Part shown: piece by piece, positions 45,114-51,626 of the stretch
Numbering within the stretch: the first letter of the stretch is position 1
Layout: each line of letters opens with the position of its first letter
Program-made: the position numbers and the translations under genes
Notes under the pieces: generated by a model
What the model was told of the DNA's origin: nothing
Databases searched by the model: none
The model's input: the letters and a program-made list of their open reading frames with translations, nothing else
Assembly: GCA_009380075.1 (NCBI GenBank)
Contig: WHSO01000014.1
Span: 1 to 61,594 of the forward strand
Source of the DNA: Alphaproteobacteria bacterium
GTDB lineage: Bacteria; Pseudomonadota; Alphaproteobacteria; SMXQ01
DNA length: 61,594 nucleotides
Reading direction: 5' to 3'

Positions 45114-47186
45114 GTGGATAGCGGTATGCTGGTTTCATTCTTCGAAGCGCTGGTGATCATTTCCGATCCCACGCGCCTCCTGTTTCTCGGGGGAGGCGTG
45201 TTGATCGGCCTGGTGCTGGGCGTGATCCCGGGCCTGGGCGGCATCGTCGGTCTGGCGCTGCTTCTGCCTTTCACTTTCGACATGGATCCTTATGCCGCCT
45301 TCGCCATGTTGCTCGGCATGGGAGCGGTGACGTCGACGTCGGACACCATCCCGGCGGTTCTTTTCGGCGTGCCGGGAACGGCCGGGACCGCGGCGACGAT
45401 TCTCGACGGCTATCCACTTGCCAAGCAGGGGCAGGCTGGCCGGGCGCTTGGCGCGAGCTATACCGCGAACCTGATGGGCGGCCTGTTCGGCGCCATGCTG
45501 CTGGCGGTCTGTATCCCGATCCTGCGACCGGTGATGCTCTATCTCGGCTCGCCGGAACTGCTGTCGTTCTCGATCTTCGGGCTCACCATGGTGGCGGTGC
45601 TGAGCGGCGGTTCGCCGCTGCGCGGCCTGCTCGCGGCCTCCTTCGGCCTGATGATCGCGATGGTCGGCTCCGATCCCCAGACCGGCACGCTGCGCTGGAC
45701 GCTCGGTTCGCTCTATCTGTGGGACGGCCTGCCGATCGTTCCGGTGACGCTCGGCCTGTTCGCGTTGCCGGAACTCGCCGACCTCGCCATCGCGCGCCGG
45801 TCGATCGCGGCCGATGCCAAGTTCGACGCGCGGACCGGCCAGTTCCAGGGCATGAAGGACGCCATCCACCATTGGTGGCTGGTGGTCCGGGTTTCCTGGA
45901 TCGGCGCCGCCCTGGGCGCGATTCCGGGCATCGGCTCGTCGGTCGTCGACTGGATCGCCTACGGACACGCGGCGCGCACCGAGAAGGGCGCGGAATTGAC
46001 GTTCGGCAAGGGCGACATCCGCGGCGTCATCGCGTCGGAAGGCTCGAACAACGCCAAGGACGGTGGCGCCCTGGTGCCGACCGTGGCCTTCGGCGTGCCG
46101 GGCAGCGCCGGCATGGCGATCCTCTTGGGCGTGTTCCTGATCCACGGCCTGCAGCCGGGACCGGACATGCTGACCAAGAACCTGACCATCACCTACAGCA
46201 TGGTCTGGAGCATCGCCATCGCCAATATCCTCGGCACGGCAATCTGCTTCGCCTTCGCCGGCCAGTTCGCCAAGCTCGCGCTCCTGCGCTATTCCATCAT
46301 CATGCCGCTGATCCTGACGGTCGTCTTCGTCGGCGCCTTCCAGGGCACGCGAAGCTGGGGCGATCTCAACGCCTTGCTGCTGTTCGGCTGCATCGGCTGG
46401 ATCATGAAGCGGCTGCAGTGGCCGCGCCCGCCGGTGATTCTGGGCTTCGTCCTGGGCGGCATCGTCGAACGCTACATGTACATCTCGGTCGCCCGCTACG
46501 GCGCCGACTGGCTGCTCAACCCGGTCGTGGTGGTGATGCTGGCCCTCGCGGCATGGGGCCTCTACCGCCCCTTCGCGCGCGAGATCAAGCGGGCCGGCGG
46601 CGTGCGGGGTATGATCAGCGGCTTCGGCCGGCCCCAATTCGGGCCGAATTCATTCTTCTACCTCTCCTTCATGGCCGTCATCGCCTGGATGTTGTCTCAG
46701 GCCTATGGCTGGCCGCTGGGCGCCCGGCTGGCGCCGCTGATCGTCGGCTACTTCGCGTTGATCGTCGCGGCCATCAGCCTCTTCAACTACACTTTCCGGC
46801 CGCCCAAGCCGGCCGTGGTGGAGGATGCCGAGGACGACTTCAGCGCCCAGGCCAAGGTGCTGCAATCGCTTCACATGGACCTGGTCAGCGACGACTTCGG
46901 CATCGACAAGAAGACCATCGCCGTCCGGGCCGCGAGCTATCTGGGCTGGATCCTGTTGTTTTTCGGCCTGACCGGCCTGATCGGCATGCTGCCGGCGGTC
47001 TTCATCTTCGTGATCGCCTATATGCGGACCGAAGGCAACGAGCGCTGGACCCTGGTACTGCCCTGTGCGATCGGGATGTACCTCTTCGGCTACATCGTCT
47101 TCGACTACCTGCTGGCCCTGCCCTGGCCTCAGTCCTACATGGGCGACTGGTTCCCGATCCTCCGGCGTACCGTGCCGTCGATGTAG
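45114..47186 (+). CDS. tctA: Tripartite tricarboxylate transporter permease, TctA-TctB fusion
   Basis: Inner-membrane permease of 690 residues. Residues 1-500 are TctA: LGVIPGLGGIVGLALLLPFT, TSTSDTIPAVLFGVPGTAGT and the mirrored GAIPGIGSSVVDWIAYGHA, then EGSNNAKDGGALVPTVAFG. After about residue 505 come four more helices (FFYLSFMAVIAWMLSQ, LIVGYFALIVAAISLF, GWILLFFGLTGLIGML, IGMYLFGYIVFDYLLAL) that fit the small subunit TctB. No separate tctB is present, so fusion is the natural reading. Start may be GTG 45114 or ATG 45126. Confidence 0.92.
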   Translation: MDSGMLVSFFEALVIISDPTRLLFLGGGVLIGLVLGVIPGLGGIVGLALLLPFTFDMDPYAAFAMLLGMGAVTSTSDTIPAVLFGVPGTAGTAATILDGYPLAKQGQAGRALGASYTANLMGGLFGAMLLAVCIPILRPVMLYLGSPELLSFSIFGLTMVAVLSGGSPLRGLLAASFGLMIAMVGSDPQTGTLRWTLGSLYLWDGLPIVPVTLGLFALPELADLAIARRSIAADAKFDARTGQFQGMKDAIHHWWLVVRVSWIGAALGAIPGIGSSVVDWIAYGHAARTEKGAELTFGKGDIRGVIASEGSNNAKDGGALVPTVAFGVPGSAGMAILLGVFLIHGLQPGPDMLTKNLTITYSMVWSIAIANILGTAICFAFAGQFAKLALLRYSIIMPLILTVVFVGAFQGTRSWGDLNALLLFGCIGWIMKRLQWPRPPVILGFVLGGIVERYMYISVARYGADWLLNPVVVVMLALAAWGLYRPFAREIKRAGGVRGMISGFGRPQFGPNSFFYLSFMAVIAWMLSQAYGWPLGARLAPLIVGYFALIVAAISLFNYTFRPPKPAVVEDAEDDFSAQAKVLQSLHMDLVSDDFGIDKKTIAVRAASYLGWILLFFGLTGLIGMLPAVFIFVIAYMRTEGNERWTLVLPCAIGMYLFGYIVFDYLLALPWPQSYMGDWFPILRRTVPSM

Positions 47187-47225
47187 GGTTCGAAGCGGAT
47201 AGAGACGGCGGGCTGCACCCTGTTA

Positions 47226-47259
47226 TCGGTAGAATTTGATGCCGTCCCTGGCACCATTT
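47226..47259 (+). repeat. Decayed third copy of the tRNA-Phe 3' end
   Basis: TCGGTAG, TTTGAT, GTCCCTGG, CACCATTT occur in the order and near-spacing of the tRNA-Phe T arm and acceptor end (TCGGCAG, TTCGAT, GTCCCTGGG, CACCATTT), with several substitutions and small indels. It lies 40 bp after the permease gene and looks like an older integration scar. Confidence 0.6.
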
Positions 47260-47338
47260 TTTTCCCAAATATCTATGGGCACACTTAATTGGCGTTTTCG
47301 GCTAAACGCCAGGGGTGCTCGCATCGCCTTCCCCACTC

Positions 47339-47402
47339 TCTGGCCGCGTCCGCCTTCGCCCCCTATAATCCCCCTCAACCAAGAGGCTCCGGGCGGGACG
47401 GC
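47339..47402 (+). repeat. Direct repeat R2 with TATAAT box, upstream of GST
   Basis: Partner of R1 at 42611. It contains TATAAT at 47364-47369 and lies 50-110 bp before the GST start, so it is probably the genuine promoter region; no good -35 box is visible. Confidence 0.75.
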
Positions 47403-47450
47403 CGTTCCGTACGCCCGCCGCCCCAAGACGCACCCGCCCGGGAGACGCTT

Positions 47451-48095
47451 ATGAAAATGCAGCTCTACTACGCCCCCGTGACCTGTTCGCTCGCGCCCTT
47501 CATCACGCTGACCGAGGCGAACGCCGAGTTCGAGGTCATGCCGGTCAACATGCGCAAGGGGCAGAACAAGTCGCCCGACTACATGAAGCTCAACCCCAAG
47601 CACAAGGTGCCGCTGCTGGTGGTGGACGGCAAGCCGCTGACCGAGAACGTCGCCATCCAGTTGTGGATCGCGCGCACCTACCCGTGGGCGAGGCTGCTGC
47701 CCGTCGATCCCTGGCAGGAGATGCAGGCGGTTTCCATCCTGTCGTGGTGCGCGTCGGGTATCCACCCGTACCTGAGCCGCATCAACAACCCGGCGAAGGT
47801 CTGCGACGCGCCCGGCGCGGCCGAGAGCGTGCACCGCTTCGCCGCTGAAATCGTGTATGAATGCTTCGATATGGCGGAGGATCTTCTCGCCGGACGCGAG
47901 TACTTCTTCGACCACTTCACCGCGCCCGACGCGCATTTCTTCTGGTGCTTCCGCCGCGCCGGCCAGTTCAAGCTCGAGCTCGCGCGGTTCAAGAACTGCG
48001 CCGCCCATTTCGAGCGCATGCACACGCGCCCGAGCGTGCAGAAGCTGCTGGCGCTGGAGAAGGATGTGCAGGCGCAGTTCGCCGCGGCGGCGTGA
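47451..48095 (+). CDS. Glutathione S-transferase family protein
   Basis: Thioredoxin-fold GST of 214 residues from ATG 47451 behind GGGAGACGCTT. N-terminal domain: MKMQLYYAPVTCSLAPFITL with the possible catalytic Ser/Cys pair (CS) near residue 12-13, NMRKGQNKSPDYMKLNPKHK, then KVPLLVVDGKPLTENVAIQ, where ENVAI binds the glutathione gamma-glutamyl part. The C-terminal helical domain follows (FDMAEDLLAGREYFF onward). Beta-like or fungal Ure2-like activity is possible; substrate unknown. Confidence 0.92.
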   Translation: MKMQLYYAPVTCSLAPFITLTEANAEFEVMPVNMRKGQNKSPDYMKLNPKHKVPLLVVDGKPLTENVAIQLWIARTYPWARLLPVDPWQEMQAVSILSWCASGIHPYLSRINNPAKVCDAPGAAESVHRFAAEIVYECFDMAEDLLAGREYFFDHFTAPDAHFFWCFRRAGQFKLELARFKNCAAHFERMHTRPSVQKLLALEKDVQAQFAAAA

Positions 48096-48105
48096 CGCGC
48101 GGGCC

Positions 48106-48328
48106 AGAGCGTGTTTCCCATGCGTTGAATCACTCTACTGATCCATCATCGCCCATCACGCCCTCCAGCGTCATGCCCCGCTTTATGCGGGGCATCCATG
48201 GAGCGGCATGAGCGGATGGATGGCCCGGATGATCCCCCGACCAAGTCGGGGGATGGCCATGACGGAATTGGGGGGGAGGGGCACGACGAGTTGGTAGGGT
48301 GATTCAACGCGCGGGAGGCGTGCTCCCG
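48106..48328. repeat. MITE-like element with terminal inverted repeats (dispersed family, locus C)
   Basis: Non-coding 220-bp segment between the convergent GST and TctC-type genes. The left end GCGTTGAATCACTCTAC (48122-48138) is matched by the inverted right end GCGTTGAATCACCCTAC (48294-48310, reverse strand), 16 of 17 identical. Inside are GTCATGCCCCG-CGGGGCAT and CCCCCGA-TCGGGGG hairpins shared with the loci at 34.9, 37.3 and 56.2 kb. Confidence 0.75.
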
Positions 48329-48333
48329 TCGGC

Positions 48334-49443
48334 CTACTCCGCCTCTTTCTTCTTCTTTTTCTTCTTTTTCTTCGCGCAGGCGGTCTTGTCCGAGCGTGCC
48401 TGGCAGCTTTCGTAGTTGGAGCCGTATTCCATCGCCTTCTCGGCGTCGGCCAGAAGCTCCTTCGGCGTCGCCATCATCTCCGCCGTCAGCCGGTCAAGCT
48501 CGACCCCGCTGGTCGGCTGGACCTCGTGGTTGAGCTTCTTCGCCTCGGCCAGGAACGCCTTGTCCTTCATGGTCGTGTCGAAGGCGGCGCGCAGGAGGTT
48601 CACGCGATCTCTGGGTACGCCGGGGGCGACGTACATGGGCCGGCCGGTGTCGATCTGGGCGGCGAAGAGGTTGAGGATCTGGCGCGAGCGCGGGTCCTTG
48701 GCGAGATCGCTCATCAGCGGCACGGCGGGCAGTTCCGGGTCGCGCTTGAGGGCGAGTTGGGCGAGGATGCGGATTTTCCTGTCGCGGATCCAGTCGGGCC
48801 GGACGCTCTTCCACCCCGCCCAGGACTGGCCGGCGCGGCCGTGGACCTCGCCGCGTTCCATGGCGAGGTCGATGTGGTTGCCGTTGTAGCCCAGCGCGAG
48901 CTTGAACTTCGTGCCGATCAGGTTGTTGGCGAGCGCGATGACGATGGCGGCCGAGGCGCGGCTGGTGGTCGCACCGAAGACGTAAACGTCCTTCTTGCCG
49001 TCTTCCATGGTCTTGATCGGGGCGGCGTGCCAGACCGCGACCAGGGCGACGGAGCTCTGCGGACTGCCGATCCATTGCAGCCTGGCCGCGTCGTACTTGA
49101 CGCTCTTGTCGCCGAACAACTGGCGCATGGGCAGCGACTGGTGCGCCGCCGACAGCACCGAGCCGTCCTTCGGCGCGATGTTGTAGACGTAGTTGGCGGC
49201 GATCAGGCCGGTGGCGCCGGGCATGTTCTGGGTGACGACGCGCGGGTTCCCGGGGATGTGCCGCGCGATATGCCCGCCGACAAGACGCGCAGTGATGTCG
49301 TAGCTGGTGCCGACGTTGTTGCCGATGATCAGCTTGATCTGCCTGTTCTTGTAGAAATCATCGGCACCGGCGGGCCCGCCCGCGGCCAGTGCGGCCAGCG
49401 CCGTGGCCGCGGCGATGGTTGCGTTGCGAATGCTGGATGTCAT
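48334..49443 (-). CDS. Orphan TctC/Bug-type binding protein with polylysine tail
   Basis: Protein of 369 residues; ATG 49443 gives a signal peptide ending near GPAGADDF, while the longer ORF upstream has no such feature. Bug-family segments are RQIKLIIGNNVGTSYDITAR, HIPGNPRVVTQNMPGATGLI and MYVAPGVPRDRVNLLRAAFD. The C-terminus carries two cysteines (ESCQARSDKTACA) and then nine consecutive lysines followed by EAE. No tctA/tctB gene adjoins it, so it may serve a remote permease or be a sensor. The lysine tail is unusual for a periplasmic protein. Confidence 0.9.
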   Translation of the reverse strand: MTSSIRNATIAAATALAALAAGGPAGADDFYKNRQIKLIIGNNVGTSYDITARLVGGHIARHIPGNPRVVTQNMPGATGLIAANYVYNIAPKDGSVLSAAHQSLPMRQLFGDKSVKYDAARLQWIGSPQSSVALVAVWHAAPIKTMEDGKKDVYVFGATTSRASAAIVIALANNLIGTKFKLALGYNGNHIDLAMERGEVHGRAGQSWAGWKSVRPDWIRDRKIRILAQLALKRDPELPAVPLMSDLAKDPRSRQILNLFAAQIDTGRPMYVAPGVPRDRVNLLRAAFDTTMKDKAFLAEAKKLNHEVQPTSGVELDRLTAEMMATPKELLADAEKAMEYGSNYESCQARSDKTACAKKKKKKKKKEAE

Positions 49444-49692
49444 GTGCCGTCCCCCTGTATAGCGTGAGCCGGTGTAATCCCGGCATTGGGAGAAGGATAG
49501 GCCGTGCGTCCGCCCGCTGCAACCCGGGCGCGGACGGCGTAAGGAACCGTTCGCCCGTTGAAACGTATATCTAGCGTCGTGGCGGGACGGATCGGCGCCC
49601 GCCATGCGATTTCCTGCGAGCCGTCTTTTCGCCACATGTGTCGTCTATTGTTCTTAACGCATTTCTCAACCAATCAAATACCGGAGGACATT

Positions 49693-50115
49693 ATGCATTC
49701 GCATCGAACCGGAATTTTCAGCGCCCTGGCGGCGGTCACCCTTCTTGCTGCCGTGCCCCATCCGGCGGTGGCCGACCAGCATGAAAAGACCACGCTGGAG
49801 CAGGTCAGGGACTACGGCATCGAGAAGAAGGACGACTTCGTCGCCTGGCACAAGCGGCAGATGCGGGCGCTCGAGACGAAGTACGAGAAAGCGGAGATGA
49901 AAATGAAACAGACCGGCGACAAGGCCGGCAAGGAATGGGAAGAGGCAAAGAAGGACCTCGCCAAGGCACGCGACGCCGCCTCCAGAAAGCTCGATGCGGC
50001 GAGCAAGGCCACCAAGGAAAGCTGGGCCAAAGCCAAGAAAGAGGCGGCGGAGTCCTACGCGGACGCGAAGAAGGCCTACAATCGCGCCCTCGAAAAGGCA
50101 AAAGCCGATAAATGA
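49693..50115 (+). CDS. Secreted Lys/Ala-rich coiled-coil protein
   Basis: Protein of 140 residues from ATG 49693, with CCGGAGGA upstream and a signal peptide (cleavage near AVADQH). The mature part is an almost unbroken amphipathic helix: EKKDDFVAWHKRQMRALETK, then repeats of 11 residues such as WEEAKKDLAKARDAASRKLD, reminiscent of apolipoprotein or LEA-type repeats. No catalytic motif. It is followed 30 bp later by a DUF1328 gene and then Fe-superoxide dismutase, so an envelope-stress role is plausible but unproven. Confidence 0.82.
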   Translation: MHSHRTGIFSALAAVTLLAAVPHPAVADQHEKTTLEQVRDYGIEKKDDFVAWHKRQMRALETKYEKAEMKMKQTGDKAGKEWEEAKKDLAKARDAASRKLDAASKATKESWAKAKKEAAESYADAKKAYNRALEKAKADK

Positions 50116-50145
50116 TCTGACTAGCCGACCGGGCGGGAGGACAGC

Positions 50146-50319
50146 ATGCTTTACTGGGCCTTGATGTTCCTGGTCGTCGCACTGATCGCGGCGGCGTTCG
50201 GGTTCGGCGGGATCGCGGATGTGTCCGTCGGGATCGCACAGATCCTGTTCCTCATATTCATCGTCCTGTTCGTCGTTGCCCTCATCGCCGGCGGCGTCGA
50301 CCGGATGCGACGGCGTTGA
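50146..50319 (+). CDS. DUF1328 family small membrane protein
   Basis: A 57-residue protein with start [20 protein letters not shown] and two hydrophobic helices (the second [20 protein letters not shown]), ending GGVDRMRRR. This matches DUF1328 (YtjA-like). GGGAGGACAGC precedes ATG 50146. Members are often induced in osmotic or general stress regulons. It is co-oriented with the coiled-coil gene before and sodB 58 bp after. Confidence 0.9.
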   Translation: MLYWALMFLVVALIAAAFGFGGIADVSVGIAQILFLIFIVLFVVALIAGGVDRMRRR

Positions 50320-50377
50320 CCGCTGAACACGCGTAACCGTTCAAACCAGCGTATAACCAGCGTATAAGGAGTTCATC

Positions 50378-51010
50378 ATGACCATACGAGTTGCCGATCT
50401 CCCCTATGAAAAGAACGCCCTCGAACCCCATATGTCCGAACGGACCGTGGAGTTCCATTACGAAAAGCATCACAAGGGCTACGCCAGGAAGGTCAACGAC
50501 GCGATCGAAGGCACGAAGCTGCAGAACAAGTCGCTTGAGGACCTGATCGAGGAAACCGCCAACGACGGCCAACGGCGTTCGCTCTTCAACAATGCCGCCC
50601 AGGTCTGGAACCATGATTTCTTCTGGGCCGGTATGGCGCCAAAGGCGACGGCAAAGCCGTCCGGCGACCTTGAAGCGCTGATCAAGGATGCCTTCGGCGA
50701 CCTCGACGGCTTCAAAAAGGCCTTCGTCGAGGCGGCGACGGGCCGCTTCGGCTCCGGCTATGCCTGGCTCGTGCTCGCGGATGGGCACGTGAAAATCATC
50801 AGCACGCCCAACGCCGACACGCCGCTGGTGGGCGACGCCGCGCCGCTGCTCTGCTGCGACGTCTGGGAACACGCCTATTACCTCGATTACCAGAACGCCC
50901 GCGGCAAATTCGTGAGGGCCTTCGTCAACGAACTGATCGACTGGGCGAGGGTGGCGGAGCGCCTGAAGGCGGCCGCCTCGCCCTCCCGCACCCACGCCGG
51001 CGCCAGGTAA
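50378..51010 (+). CDS. sodB: Superoxide dismutase, iron type
   Basis: Cytoplasmic enzyme of 210 residues that dismutates superoxide. Metal ligands can be placed: His27 in VEFHYEKHHKGY, His in QVWNHDFFW, and Asp/His in LLCCDVWEHAYYLDYQN. The early FNNAAQVWNHDFFW and the GRFGSGYAWLV segment (Gly/Ser rather than the Mn-type pattern) favour iron as cofactor. The C-terminal 12 residues (SPSRTHAGAR) extend slightly past the usual end. A hairpin terminator overlaps the stop. Confidence 0.95.
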   Translation: MTIRVADLPYEKNALEPHMSERTVEFHYEKHHKGYARKVNDAIEGTKLQNKSLEDLIEETANDGQRRSLFNNAAQVWNHDFFWAGMAPKATAKPSGDLEALIKDAFGDLDGFKKAFVEAATGRFGSGYAWLVLADGHVKIISTPNADTPLVGDAAPLLCCDVWEHAYYLDYQNARGKFVRAFVNELIDWARVAERLKAAASPSRTHAGAR

Positions 51011-51030
51011 GCGGGGCAATTCCCCCGCTT
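51009..51030 (+). terminator. Hairpin terminator of sodB
   Basis: An 8-bp stem (AAGCGGGG/CCCCGCTT) with a 6-base loop begins inside the stop codon. It is short and has no T-run, so termination may be partial. Confidence 0.55.
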
Positions 51031-51064
51031 CGACCGGCGCCCGCTGCCGTCCTATACTGGCGGC

Positions 51065-51625
51065 ATGGCTCCGGTTTCCGCCACCCATGCCATGCTGTCC
51101 AAGCCCTCCGCCTGGGTGAAGGACGCCATCGCGCGCTACGAGCCGCTCGGGCCGGAGGGCCTGCGCGTGCTTGACCTCGCCGCCGGCGGTGGACGCCACG
51201 CGCGGCACCTGCTCGACCTCGAATATGCGGTGCTGGCGGTCGACCGCGACATCGGCGGACTCGCGTATCTCGACGGGCGCGACGGATTCGAGGCTCTGGC
51301 CTGGGACCTCGAGGACGGCTCGCCCTGGTCCTTCGCCGACGAGCACTTCCGCGCCATCGTCGTCACCAATTACCTTCACCGGCCGACGCTGGCGCGCGTC
51401 CTCGGCCTGGTGGCGCCGGGCGGATTCCTGGTCTATGAGACCTTCGGCACCGGCAACGAACGTTTCGGCAAGCCGTCCAACCCGGATTTCCTCGCATGCC
51501 CGCACGAGATCGCGGACGCCGCCCGCGCCGCCGGGATGGACGTGCTGGTGGACGAGCACCGCGAGATCGAAGACCCGCGTCCGGCGGTGGTGCATCGCTG
51601 CGTCGCGCGCCGGCCCGGGGTCTGA
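51065..51625 (+). CDS. Class I SAM-dependent methyltransferase (TehB-like)
   Basis: Methyltransferase of 186 residues. Motif I is VLDLAAGGGRHARHLLD, the acidic end of strand two is AVDRD, and the later IVVTNYLHRP plus LVAPGGFLVYETFGTGNERF match motifs IV-V. The FGKPSNPDFL insertion is common in a group annotated as tellurite-resistance TehB homologues or small-molecule methyltransferases. It ends one base before the AMP-ligase fusion gene, so the two are translationally linked. The substrate is not clear. Confidence 0.88.
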   Translation: MAPVSATHAMLSKPSAWVKDAIARYEPLGPEGLRVLDLAAGGGRHARHLLDLEYAVLAVDRDIGGLAYLDGRDGFEALAWDLEDGSPWSFADEHFRAIVVTNYLHRPTLARVLGLVAPGGFLVYETFGTGNERFGKPSNPDFLACPHEIADAARAAGMDVLVDEHREIEDPRPAVVHRCVARRPGV

Positions 51626-51626
51626 C

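Noticed and set aside
47223-48023. A 266-codon minus-strand frame opposite the GST gene
   Set aside because: The plus strand encodes a standard GST; the antisense chain shows no family pattern.
48334-48375. The polylysine codons as a sequencing frameshift artefact
   Set aside because: The run mixes AAG and AAA codons and ends in a normal stop, so it reads as real sequence, though it should be confirmed.
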